The notes beneath the pieces are model-generated. The model was given only the letters and a program-made list of their open reading frames with translations, was not told the DNA's origin and searched no databases. A stretch of 11,543 nucleotides of DNA from Gammaproteobacteria bacterium (lineage in GTDB: Bacteria; Pseudomonadota; Gammaproteobacteria; Pseudomonadales; Azotimanducaceae_A), in contig PAWP01000050.1 in NCBI GenBank assembly GCA_002714125.1, positions 83,690 to 95,232 of the forward strand. The letters are read 5' to 3'. Made by a program: the position numbers and the translations under genes. Position 1 is the stretch's first letter. Every line of letters starts with the position of its first letter. This document shows, piece by piece, positions 1-7,038 of the stretch.

Positions 1-696
1 CTCAGTCCGCGTCGCCAAGCGCCAGCGTGTCGAATCCTCATAATCTTGAGGGACATATCATCGCTGACGAATCAAACGGTTAGGTCGGTCCAAGAATTCC
101 TATCGCCATTTGCCTGCCCAGAAACCCCCTTTTAGCCAGTGAGAGGTCTGCTTTCGGGCAGCCCCAACGGACACTGGATTGGGCTAGGGCGCCATACTCC
201 GATCTACCTACGACTTTGTGGCCATGGTAGGAGATGCGCTCATTAGCTATGCGGAGACGGTACGGTTGGACTTTCCCGCATGCAGTCGATATCGACATCA
301 TTTTCGGAACTGGCCACATGTTTACGTTCCAGTCCTATGGCGCTCAAGGTTACGGGCGACAGGTATTGCCCGTGGCAGCAGATTTCCTCTGTAACAGCGG
401 GACCGACGCCGCCATGTTGTTCTGAAAACGAGACCTTGCGTCATACTATGAACAAGCTGATTGGCAGATGAATGAATCACAGACGCGTATCGGCAAGTCA
501 GCATCGAATAATGACAGTCTTCGAATCACACCATGTTCGCAAGAACACTAGGTACTTTGATGGTGGTCCCGATCATGCAGGGGTGGCGTGGGAGGCCTGC
601 AGGTCGAACACACCTGCCGCCATCGGCCTCCTAGCAAAGACCGCCAGCACCTTCTGAATAACCTCCGACGAATTGTGAGTTCGGGCTTGCGTCGGG
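1..696. other. Gene-poor flank, no convincing coding region
   Basis: No reading frame here looks like a real protein: the open frames are all under 80 codons, lie in several overlapping registers on both strands, lack Shine-Dalgarno sites I can recognise and match no family I know. I found no tRNA or rRNA. The only structure I can point to is a nested inverted repeat at 591-631, listed separately. The region lies downstream of the leftward dioxygenase gene. It may be spacer or decayed sequence. Confidence 0.6.
591..631 (-). other. Nested inverted repeat downstream of the dioxygenase gene
   Basis: The outer arms GGAGGCC (591-597) and GGCCTCC (625-631) are perfectly complementary. Inside them GCAGGT (599-604) and ACCTGC (612-617) form a second 6-bp stem around a 7-nt loop, leaving a 1-nt and a 7-nt bulge between the stems. 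It starts about 66 nt after the stop codon of the leftward dioxygenase gene, so it could stabilise the 3' end of that transcript or help end it. No T-rich run follows on the minus strand, so it is not a standard intrinsic terminator. Inverted repeats of this size also occur by chance. Confidence 0.35.
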
Positions 697-1932
697 TCAG
701 CCCGCCAGAATCGCTGCCTTCTGCTCATCATTAAACCGGTTCAGCGTCGCCATGTGTGCCATGCGTAGATGATCGCGTCCGTCAGCAGTCATCTTATCGA
801 ACCAGTCATCTTCACCCAGGGCTTCACCCAGTCGTGGCGGGTTGCGGTGCAGCATCTGCACGTCAACCTTCTTTGGCTCTAACGAGCGTAATATGCCGCG
901 ATTGAAGTGTGAGTGGATAGTGACTCGATCGCCGGCTTCCTCCCGGTCCCCCTGCCAATGCCAGACACCGTGCTGGAAGTACACTACCGAGCCTTTCGGC
1001 ATTTCTATGGGAATGCCTTCCATCTTCTCACCAGGCCGCGGCTGACGCCGCTTCAAATGGCTTCCAGGGACCAGCCAAGTAGGCCCGGAGGCTACCGTCC
1101 AGTCTTCCAACGCCCAAACCCCTACACCGGTCAGCGAAAACTCCGGGAAAGGTTCGGGCACCTGAGAGTAATCCGCATGCATCGGGATAAAGCCTTTGCC
1201 GGGGCCACGTTTGATGGATGAGATCGACGCGACAACAGCACCACGCCCCAACGAAGCGTCGATCAAGGTCATTAGCTGCGGGTTCATCACAAGCTGCTCA
1301 AACTCAATACCGTGATAGAGCATCCACTGCATGGAGACACTCTGGTGCGGCAGCAGCGCGCGCAGTGTCGCCTCACGCAGCTCGTCCGCAAACTCAGGCG
1401 TGATGGCGTTCTCGATGACCGTGTAGCCATTCTCTTCCATCTCTCGGATGTGCCGGTAGAGGCCTTGCGCGGCAGCACGGTGTTCAAGGTCGGGGTTCTC
1501 AACGGTACGCCGACCCATGTGGTCATGCAGATGCAGAAGCAGGTTGTTCACGCCTGGGTCGTTTGAATCCCGGACAGAACGCAACGCCTCAACACCAAAC
1601 CATTGGTGAACCCCGGCAACCGCTGCATCAAGCCTGCCAGGTGCCAGCATGCCGACGGCTTGAGCAAACATCAGCGCGGCCTGGTATTCGCCTTCGCTGG
1701 TCTGATCGGCATCCAGTTGAAAACCCCGGGTTGCCTCCGCCTTTTCGCCATCGAAGGTCAGCGTCCATTCAGCCGAGTCGCCCAATTCCAAATGCGGTGG
1801 CGGATTGTTCCAGCGCTCACTGAGCGTGAAGGCCCGCACACCTTTCTGTGGGCCCGCCTTGGTAATGTAGCTAGCGGCCTCGGCGATCCAGTCGTCGCTG
1901 GCGAATTCGAGCTGGTGCGGGAGAGTGTACAT
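697..1932 (-). CDS. PhyH-family Fe(II)/2-oxoglutarate dioxygenase with SCP2-like N-terminal region
   Basis: A 411-residue protein of the phytanoyl-CoA dioxygenase (PhyH) family, cytoplasmic, with no signal peptide or membrane segment. The family uses Fe(II), O2 and 2-oxoglutarate to hydroxylate substrates, typically acyl-CoAs. The C-terminal half carries the expected metal site: HAD (His252, Asp254) as HxD, a PGSH turn at 289-292, the distal His in VWHW (His325) and Arg336 in DRVTIH as the likely 2-oxoglutarate anchor. The catalytic domain begins near residue 155 (LYRHIREMEENGY). Residues about 9-105 precede it and look like an SCP2-type domain: a helix (DDWIAEAASYI), strands GVRAFTLSE and AEWTLTFDG, then ADQTSEGEYQAAL. 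At 411 residues it is longer than a typical PhyH of about 300. I chose the ATG at 1932; a TTG at 1995 would add 21 residues of poor character, and neither start has a strong Shine-Dalgarno site. The gene stands alone, leftward. The substrate is unknown, and many bacterial PhyH proteins do not act on phytanoyl-CoA. Confidence 0.88.
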   Translation of the reverse strand: MYTLPHQLEFASDDWIAEAASYITKAGPQKGVRAFTLSERWNNPPPHLELGDSAEWTLTFDGEKAEATRGFQLDADQTSEGEYQAALMFAQAVGMLAPGRLDAAVAGVHQWFGVEALRSVRDSNDPGVNNLLLHLHDHMGRRTVENPDLEHRAAAQGLYRHIREMEENGYTVIENAITPEFADELREATLRALLPHQSVSMQWMLYHGIEFEQLVMNPQLMTLIDASLGRGAVVASISSIKRGPGKGFIPMHADYSQVPEPFPEFSLTGVGVWALEDWTVASGPTWLVPGSHLKRRQPRPGEKMEGIPIEMPKGSVVYFQHGVWHWQGDREEAGDRVTIHSHFNRGILRSLEPKKVDVQMLHRNPPRLGEALGEDDWFDKMTADGRDHLRMAHMATLNRFNDEQKAAILAG

Positions 1933-1967
1933 GGTGGCGCCCGTGTAGTGGTTTGTGTCAAGTCCTG

Positions 1968-1995
1968 ATACTAACAGCGTATTCCACGGGCTCAA
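1968..1995 (-). promoter_or_regulatory. Possible sigma70-type promoter for the dioxygenase gene
   Basis: On the minus strand TTGAGC (1995-1990) is followed after 16 nt by TAGTAT (1973-1968), each matching 4 of 6 bases of the sigma70 consensus. A start point near 1961 would give a leader of about 29 nt before the ATG at 1932. A short perfect hairpin, CCCGC-GAA-GCGGG, lies just upstream at 1999-2011. This is a weak call based on sequence match and position only. Confidence 0.25.
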
Positions 1996-2051
1996 TCGCC
2001 CGCGAAGCGGGAAGACCCAACCCTGCGAAATTCGTGAACGAGCTGAAATCT

Positions 2052-2201
2052 ATGGAAGAGTTGAGGAAGCAGGCACTTCGCAACCGCAAGGCCCACCATT
2101 GCCCAGACACAATTGCGGATGGGGACTATCCAATCCAAGGAGAGGTCAGCGCGCTGACGGATAGGCTGCCTGATCTGGAACGCCAGGGCTCGATGACATA
2201 A
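2052..2201 (+). CDS. Possible small hypothetical protein or gene remnant
   Basis: A 49-residue frame, beginning MEELRKQALRNRK and ending ERQGSMT. Its charged, Leu/Glu/Arg-rich make-up looks more protein-like than the surrounding shadow frames, and the frame stays open upstream as far as 1953, with a GTG at 2034 as another possible start. There is no clear Shine-Dalgarno site before the ATG and I recognise no family. It lies on the opposite strand to both neighbours. It could be a small real gene, the tail of a decayed one, or chance. The 14-bp palindrome at 2145-2158 lies inside it. Confidence 0.18.
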   Translation: MEELRKQALRNRKAHHCPDTIADGDYPIQGEVSALTDRLPDLERQGSMT

Positions 2202-2296
2202 TTGCTACCAAGCTTTGTGACGACACTTTGCCATCGCCTGCGGACTCGGCACGCGACAGTCACTCGCCCTTCGCAATCATGGGAGCCTGTGTAAGA

Positions 2297-2315
2297 ATCC
2301 GATCCCTGCTCGGAT
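2297..2315 (-). terminator. Weak hairpin after the five-gene operon
   Basis: ATCCGA and TCGGAT (2297-2302 and 2310-2315) form a perfect 6-bp stem around a 7-nt loop, 56 nt past the stop codon of the GST-like gene, which is the last gene of the leftward operon. On the minus strand the stem is followed by TCTTAC, only a poor T-rich tail. The position suits an operon terminator, but the stem is short and the tail weak. Confidence 0.25.
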
Positions 2316-2371
2316 GCTTCTTTGGTCGGCATAGCTCCTGGACTGGGAGAATCGCTACCTTGGGATTCCGA

Positions 2372-2995
2372 TCACTCCATCCCTTCAAGCTGACGCTCCC
2401 GCGCACGGATGAAGGCTGGGCGCTCCATCATGGCGGCGAGATAGCGCTTACAGTTCGGTTTATAACGCTCATCCAGCCCGAGGCTGGTGCCGAGGAACAG
2501 TGCGTATGCAACCGCGATGTCAGCAATGGTGAACTTGTCGGCCACCAAAAAATCTTTACCTTCTATCGCCGCTTCAACCGAGCGCAGGCGGGATAAGTAC
2601 CACTGGGAGTAGTCCGCAACAACCTGCGGCTGGCGGCGCTCTTCTGGCTCAAGCCGGGTATAGCGCAGCACCAAGGTCTGCGGGAACGTCAGCGTAGCAT
2701 CACTTCGGTAGAGCCAGTTTACGTATTCGCCATAGCCCTGCTCATCCACGCGAATACCGATGTCGGTCGGGCCGTACTTCTCCACCAGATAGTGACAAAT
2801 TCCCGACGACTCCGTCATGGTGAGGTCACCGTCAAGGAAGGTAGGCACAGTACCGAGCGGATTGATGTCCAGATACCCGGGGTAGCCAAACCGGGGCGGG
2901 AACTCCATGTTGATCAACTCATAGTCGAGCCTCATTTCTTCCAGCGCCCAGAGCGGGCGTAAGGAACGGGCGTCGCTGCAGTGATATAGCTTCAT
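2372..2995 (-). CDS. Glutathione S-transferase-like protein
   Basis: A 207-residue cytosolic GST-fold protein of normal family length. The N-terminal thioredoxin-like domain (about 1-77) has the cis-proline in GTVP (Pro51) and the ES pair (Glu62-Ser63) in ESSGICHYL that normally holds the glutamyl part of glutathione. The all-helical C-terminal domain has the N-capping box in FTIAD (Asp159). The start MKLYHCSDARSLRPLW aligns without gaps to beta-class GSTs, but Arg10 stands where that class has its Cys10; Cys6 and Ser11 are the nearby candidates for contact with the thiol. I chose the ATG at 2995 because GAAGGA lies 7 nt upstream and the fold begins there; the frame extends upstream to 3202 but would overlap the preceding gene. 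It follows the small acyl-CoA dehydrogenase by 46 nt and is the last gene of the operon. A role in handling an electrophilic (for example enoyl-CoA) intermediate is inference. The fold assignment is firm; the reaction is unknown. Confidence 0.88.
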   Translation of the reverse strand: MKLYHCSDARSLRPLWALEEMRLDYELINMEFPPRFGYPGYLDINPLGTVPTFLDGDLTMTESSGICHYLVEKYGPTDIGIRVDEQGYGEYVNWLYRSDATLTFPQTLVLRYTRLEPEERRQPQVVADYSQWYLSRLRSVEAAIEGKDFLVADKFTIADIAVAYALFLGTSLGLDERYKPNCKRYLAAMMERPAFIRARERQLEGME

Positions 2996-3041
2996 GCTTA
3001 TGTCCTTCGGTTGACCCCGCCTTGCGAGAGGTCGATCTGTG

Positions 3042-4154
3042 TCAGTCGAGCAGCAGCGGTGCCAGGCGTTGGCGATGATAACGTTCGTCGCCAAACTGAT
3101 ATTGGCACCAGAGAGCGCGGCGTAAAAAAAGCTGCGCATCGCACTCGTAGGTGAAGCCAAAACCGCCGTGGAATTGGACCGCGCGGTCACCAGCAAAAGC
3201 AAATGCCCGGCTGCCGTGGGCTTTGGCCATGCGCAGCGCTATCTCGATGGACCTGGCATCGTCGCCGTCGATCACTGTTGCAGCGTGATACAGGTGGGAA
3301 CGAGCCGCTTCCATCCCAAGTAAGATGTCCACGGTCGGGTGTTTAAGCGCCTGGTAGCTGCCAATCAGTTTGTCGAACTGTTTGCGTGTATTGAGGTATT
3401 CAACCACCACCTTCAAACAGCCCGCTGCACCGCCGGCAATCTCCGCCGCGAGCAACAGCAGCGCCGCATTCTGCACCTCCTCGAGACAGGCAGACTCGAG
3501 CACGTTGTCTGGTGACACCTGAATGCCATCCAGTGTCACCGTGTAACTGCGGCGCGTTTCATCAATCACCACGTCACGCAGTACGTTGGCGGCATCAATG
3601 TCGTCCTGTTCGACGAGTAGAAGCTTTACTTCGCCGTTGACACGAACCGAAACGATCATCACATCTGCCGTGGCAGCGTCTAGGACAAACGTTTTGGTAC
3701 CGGCGAGGATCAAGTTGCCCCCGTCCTCATGCGCCTCAGCAGAAACGTTGGAAAGGTCCCAGTCGCCGTCTTCTTCAATCAACGCAACAGTGCCGACCAT
3801 TCCCGTTGCAAGCTTCGGCAGCCAGGTTTGCTTCTGTTCCTCACTGCCCCCGTCGGTCAACGCCTGGGCGGCTAGGGTAGTAGCGAAGAAGGGTGAGCCC
3901 AGCAGGGCGCGCCCCATCGATTCTACAACCGGCACCACGCTGCCAAGCCCAAGGCCCAGTCCACCATAAGCTTCAGGTACCGCAATACCCAGCCAGCCCA
4001 GTTCTGCCATTTCCTGCCACTCAGCGGGGTCGAAGCCTTTTTCCTCCTCAATCCGTTCGCGCACTGCTGCAATCGGCGAACGATTGGTGCAGAAGTCCAT
4101 GGCTGTTTCGAGCAGCATCGACTGCTCATCACTGAATTCAATTGCTGCCGCCAC
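3042..4154 (-). CDS. Acyl-CoA dehydrogenase, small-subunit type
   Basis: A 370-residue flavoprotein-family acyl-CoA dehydrogenase. The N-terminal helical domain starts IEFSDEQSMLLE and includes LGWLGIAVPEAYGGLGLGL (53-71); the middle beta domain is about 120-215; the C-terminal helical domain contains TRKQF (256-260), the SYQALKH segment (266-272) and FHGGFGFTYE (328-337). It ends shortly after this, without the GTSQIQ-type tail found in the large partner. This shortened form resembles the second subunits of heteromeric dehydrogenases such as FadE27 and FadE29 of Mycobacterium tuberculosis. The start is GTG; the stop codon of the large subunit lies 7 nt upstream and an AGG overlaps that stop, so translation is probably coupled. 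It most likely forms an alpha2beta2 complex with the product of the upstream gene, oxidising an acyl-CoA to the 2,3-enoyl-CoA. Substrate unknown. Confidence 0.9.
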   Translation of the reverse strand: MAAAIEFSDEQSMLLETAMDFCTNRSPIAAVRERIEEEKGFDPAEWQEMAELGWLGIAVPEAYGGLGLGLGSVVPVVESMGRALLGSPFFATTLAAQALTDGGSEEQKQTWLPKLATGMVGTVALIEEDGDWDLSNVSAEAHEDGGNLILAGTKTFVLDAATADVMIVSVRVNGEVKLLLVEQDDIDAANVLRDVVIDETRRSYTVTLDGIQVSPDNVLESACLEEVQNAALLLLAAEIAGGAAGCLKVVVEYLNTRKQFDKLIGSYQALKHPTVDILLGMEAARSHLYHAATVIDGDDARSIEIALRMAKAHGSRAFAFAGDRAVQFHGGFGFTYECDAQLFLRRALWCQYQFGDERYHRQRLAPLLLD

Positions 4155-4161
4155 GACTTGC

Positions 4162-5364
4162 CTAGCTCTTCGGCAGGCCGAGCACCCGCTCGCCTACGAT
4201 GTTGGCCTGAATCTGGCTCGTGCCGCCACCAATCGTCGCGGAGAACGAGTTAAAGTAGGAGCGTTGCCACTTGCCTCCGTCCACCGCGCGATCGCCGACG
4301 AACCGAGCGCCGTTTGCACCCTGCAATGCCAGCGCAAACTGGGTGAACCGACGTTTGAGTTCGGTGCCGCGCAGCTTGCCGGACATCGGGATCGATGCGG
4401 GTCGCTCAGAGGTGAGCGCCTTGACCCGTGAGCGCGCCGCCGTGAGTTGGTTGCCGCGTTCTTCAATCAACAGATCCACCAGTTGATCACGGATGAGCGG
4501 ATCTTCGATCGCGACGCCGCCGCCGCGCTGGGCACGCCGTGCGAGCCCCAGCACGTCACCCATGTTGAGATCCATCGCGGACAGCCCCCCGGCCTGCCCG
4601 CTAGCCGCACCCCGCTCGAAAGTCAGCGTCGTCATGGCGATTTGCCAGCCTTCGCCTTCTTTACCCATCAGTGTGTCAGCCGGCACCCGCGCACCGTCAA
4701 AGTAGGTCTGGCAAAAACCGTATTCGCGGGTCAGCTTTTGGATCGGCTTGGGGTCGATCCCCGGTACCCGCATTGGGATCAGGAAGTACGAAAGACCCGC
4801 ATACTTGCTGTCGCCTTCGGTACTGGTTCGCGCAAGCAGGATCATGTACTTCGCATATGTGCCGAGGCTCGTCCAGATCTTAGAGCCGTTGATGATGTAA
4901 TCGTCACCGTCGCGCACCGCCCGGGTCTGGGCGTTGCCCAAATCTGAGCCGTGATCAGGCTCGGAGAAACCCTGACACCAGATGTCTTCGGCTGACAGGA
5001 TTCCCTTGATGTATTTCTGCTTCTGCTCTTCTGTACCCATGTGCAGGATGAGCGGCCCAGCCCAGTTGAGCCCGATCGTATTGGTCATGAATGGCACACG
5101 CTGGCGTGCCATCTCCCGGGTCACGATGTCCTGAAAGGCCTGCGGCTGGCCGCGCCCGCCGTATGCCTCGGGCCAGGCCATACCCAGGTAACCCGCCTCA
5201 TACACTTTGTTCTGCCAGTCCCGAAGGAACTCGAACTGGCTGTCATTACCCACCTCCATGAAGGTCTCGGGCAGCAGAAATTCCGGCTGCTTTGGCTTGT
5301 TTTCGGTCATCCACGCCGATACTTCAGCGCGAAAATCATCCAGCTCGGACTGGGTTGTACTCAA
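4162..5364 (-). CDS. Acyl-CoA dehydrogenase, large-subunit type
   Basis: A 400-residue acyl-CoA dehydrogenase that introduces a 2,3-double bond using FAD. Visible landmarks are LGMAWPEAYGGRG (60-72), WCQGFSEPDHGSDLG (129-143) with the flavin-contacting stretch, GSKIWTS (160-166), FDGARVP (222-228), and the C-terminal ATIGGGTSQIQANIVGERVL (376-395). Where medium-chain enzymes have the catalytic Glu (YEGTSQIQ), this protein has Gly380. Glu250 in LTFERGA sits where isovaleryl-CoA and long-chain type enzymes place their base, so it is the likely catalytic residue. The start is TTG: GAGGAA lies 6 nt before it, and the only nearby upstream ATG runs into a stop at once. It lies 27 nt after the carboxyltransferase gene and 7 nt before the small dehydrogenase gene. 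Closest in style to large subunits such as FadE26 and FadE28, which work on steroid side chains in mycobacteria; that does not fix the substrate here. Confidence 0.92.
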   Translation of the reverse strand: MSTTQSELDDFRAEVSAWMTENKPKQPEFLLPETFMEVGNDSQFEFLRDWQNKVYEAGYLGMAWPEAYGGRGQPQAFQDIVTREMARQRVPFMTNTIGLNWAGPLILHMGTEEQKQKYIKGILSAEDIWCQGFSEPDHGSDLGNAQTRAVRDGDDYIINGSKIWTSLGTYAKYMILLARTSTEGDSKYAGLSYFLIPMRVPGIDPKPIQKLTREYGFCQTYFDGARVPADTLMGKEGEGWQIAMTTLTFERGAASGQAGGLSAMDLNMGDVLGLARRAQRGGGVAIEDPLIRDQLVDLLIEERGNQLTAARSRVKALTSERPASIPMSGKLRGTELKRRFTQFALALQGANGARFVGDRAVDGGKWQRSYFNSFSATIGGGTSQIQANIVGERVLGLPKS

Positions 5365-5370
5365 AGTTAG

Positions 5371-5376
5371 TTCCTC
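5371..5376 (-). promoter_or_regulatory. Shine-Dalgarno site that fixes a TTG start
   Basis: GAGGAA on the minus strand ends 6 nt before the TTG at 5364. The only ATG between the previous gene's stop and this point gives ATG-GCC-ACT-TAG and ends after three codons. The site therefore makes TTG the best start of the large acyl-CoA dehydrogenase. Confidence 0.75.
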
Positions 5377-5391
5377 ACTAAGTGGCCATGA

Positions 5392-7038
5392 CTATAGGCG
5401 CGCCACGCCAAACGAATTAGGAACAGTGCCCCGATAAGGCGTCTCTAGCGCCGTCTCAAGCGCAAACAGGATTGTGTTTCGAGTATCGGCTGGGTCAATG
5501 ATCCCATCGTCCATCATGCGAGACGAGCAGTTCATGGCCTCGCTCGAAAACTCCATGCCGGAGATGATGCGTTCGCTTTGCTTTTCGAGGCCGGCCACCT
5601 CCTCATCCGAAAGCGAATTGCCGTTCCGCGCGGCGCGGTCTTCAGCCACGATTCGCATGACTCCGGCCGCCTGGGCTCCGCCCATCACGGCCTGGCGCGC
5701 GGTAGGCCAAGAGAAGACAAACTCAGGCTTCAGCGACTTTGAACACATCGCATAGTTGCCCGCGCCATAGGAGTTACCCACGATGATACTGACCTTAGGC
5801 GGATGGAAGTTCGCGACCGCCTGAATCATCTTGGAACCATGCTTTACCTGTCCATTGTGTTCCGCTTCTGTGCCAACCAGGAAGCCCGTGGTGTTGTGGA
5901 GGAACAACATCGGGGTATCGCTCTGATCGCACAACTGGAGGAAGTGGCTCGCCTTCTTCGCGCCTTGCGGTGTGATCGGGCCATTGTTGGTGATGACCCC
6001 AATCCGCCAGCCACCCACACGCGCGTGGCCACAAACCGTGTGCTGGTCAACTGTGGGTTCAAACTCGTGGAACTTCGAACCGTCGACCACACGCATGATG
6101 ACTTCTCGCATGTCGTAGGGGATGCGCTTATCCTCTGAGACAATGCCACGCAGTTCCTCCGCCGGGTAAAGTGGCTCCTCGACCTCCGAGTCCCTTACCA
6201 ACGATTCACCGGCATCAGGCGGGAACTCGGCAACAATCGCACGTGCCATCCGAATGCCGTCAGCATCGTCCTCAGCAAGGTATTCCCCCGTCTGCGAAAC
6301 GGTGGCGTGCATTTCGGCACCGCCGAGGGTTTCATGATCAGCCACTTCACCGGTCGCTGCCTTTAGTAGTGGCGGCCCAGCGAGAAAAAGCTGAGTTTGC
6401 CCTCGCACCAGCACGACATAGTCTGAAAGCGCAACCTGATAGGCGCCGCCAGCGGTAGCGTTGCCATGCGAGACCGTCACCTGGGGAATGCCCGCTGCAG
6501 AGAGTTCGGCTTGCTGACAGTAGACGCGCCCACCGTCGAGAAAGCCGTGCACACCCCAGGGGTCCGGATCACCGCCGCCGGCTAGATTGCCACCGCCGCT
6601 CTCTGAGAGCGAGATGACTGGCAGGCGATTCGTGAAAGCAATCTCCTGCAGGCGCAGGTTCTTGCGCGTAGTCACAGAACTGATTGTGCCGCCGCGGATC
6701 GCGTAGTTCCACACCATGACCAGTACCCGCCGGCCTGATACATAGCCGATCCCAACCACAATATTACCGCCCGCAGTTGAGCCGTCTTTATCGCCATCCA
6801 TGCGGTAGCCGGCAATCGATGAGAGTTCAAGGAACGGCGAACCCCGATCCAGCAAGTGCGCCAGCCGCTCACGAGGCAACAGCTTACCGCGCCGGGTTGC
6901 TCGCTCGCGATAGGCCTCCTCGCTCTTGCGGATATTGCGCTCCACAACGCGGATCTTCTCTACATAGTCCTGCATGAACTGGACATTAGTTTTGAACGCC
7001 TCGGAATTGGTATCGAGCGCGGTTTCGAGAATGGTCAT
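5392..7038 (-). CDS. Acyl-CoA carboxylase carboxyltransferase (beta) subunit
   Basis: A 548-residue carboxyltransferase of the methylcrotonyl/geranyl/propionyl-CoA carboxylase beta family, which moves CO2 from carboxybiotin on the alpha subunit to an acyl- or enoyl-CoA. Two crotonase-fold halves are clear. The N half has RGKLLPRERLAHLLDRGSPF (50-69), SESGGGNL (145-152), the oxyanion-type TAGGAY (195-200) and FLAGPPLLKAATGE (218-231). The C half has VITNNGPITPQGAKK (348-362), HNTTGFLVGTEAE (381-393), VGNSYGAGNYAM (420-431) and VMGGAQAAGVM (451-461). AGPPLLKAATGE and MGGAQAAGV point to the methylcrotonyl/geranyl branch, but GGGDPDPWGVHGFLDG (154-169) differs strongly from the usual methylcrotonyl-type segment, so a different substrate is likely. 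The ATG overlaps the upstream TGA as ATGA and has GGAGGA 6 nt before it, so the two subunits are translationally coupled. Possible substrates include branched enoyl-CoAs; propionyl-CoA is less likely. Confidence 0.94.
   Translation of the reverse strand: MTILETALDTNSEAFKTNVQFMQDYVEKIRVVERNIRKSEEAYRERATRRGKLLPRERLAHLLDRGSPFLELSSIAGYRMDGDKDGSTAGGNIVVGIGYVSGRRVLVMVWNYAIRGGTISSVTTRKNLRLQEIAFTNRLPVISLSESGGGNLAGGGDPDPWGVHGFLDGGRVYCQQAELSAAGIPQVTVSHGNATAGGAYQVALSDYVVLVRGQTQLFLAGPPLLKAATGEVADHETLGGAEMHATVSQTGEYLAEDDADGIRMARAIVAEFPPDAGESLVRDSEVEEPLYPAEELRGIVSEDKRIPYDMREVIMRVVDGSKFHEFEPTVDQHTVCGHARVGGWRIGVITNNGPITPQGAKKASHFLQLCDQSDTPMLFLHNTTGFLVGTEAEHNGQVKHGSKMIQAVANFHPPKVSIIVGNSYGAGNYAMCSKSLKPEFVFSWPTARQAVMGGAQAAGVMRIVAEDRAARNGNSLSDEEVAGLEKQSERIISGMEFSSEAMNCSSRMMDDGIIDPADTRNTILFALETALETPYRGTVPNSFGVARL

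Larger units (their letters stand above)
1933..2371. other. Mostly non-coding stretch between dioxygenase and GST-like genes
   Basis: This 439-bp stretch lies upstream of the leftward dioxygenase gene and downstream of the leftward five-gene operon. It holds the possible promoter at 1968-1995, a short open frame at 2052-2201, a perfect 14-bp palindrome GTCAGCGCGCTGAC at 2145-2158 and a hairpin at 2297-2315. Apart from these I see nothing recognisable. About one 14-bp palindrome is expected by chance in a window of this length, so that alone proves nothing. Confidence 0.5.

Noticed and set aside
25..40. GTGTCGAATCC resembling a tRNA T-loop
   Set aside because: No matching acceptor stem, anticodon arm or D-arm can be found around it.
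285..296. Perfect 12-bp palindrome GTCGATATCGAC
   Set aside because: Two or three such palindromes are expected by chance in a window this long, and it has no supporting context.
80..319. Minus-strand open frame (79 codons) in the left flank
   Set aside because: No recognisable family, no clear ribosome site, and other frames overlap it; not enough to call a gene.
1956..1961. TTGACA on the minus strand as a -35 box for the dioxygenase gene
   Set aside because: The -10 position 17 nt further on reads GCCACC and directly abuts the ATG, so it cannot serve the chosen start.
2228..2596. Plus-strand open frame (122 codons) overlapping the end of the GST-like gene
   Set aside because: More than half of it is antisense to the GST-like gene, and the rest shows no recognisable protein or Shine-Dalgarno site.
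4447..4947. Plus-strand open frame (166 codons) opposite the large dehydrogenase
   Set aside because: Antisense shadow of a certain gene; composition not protein-like.
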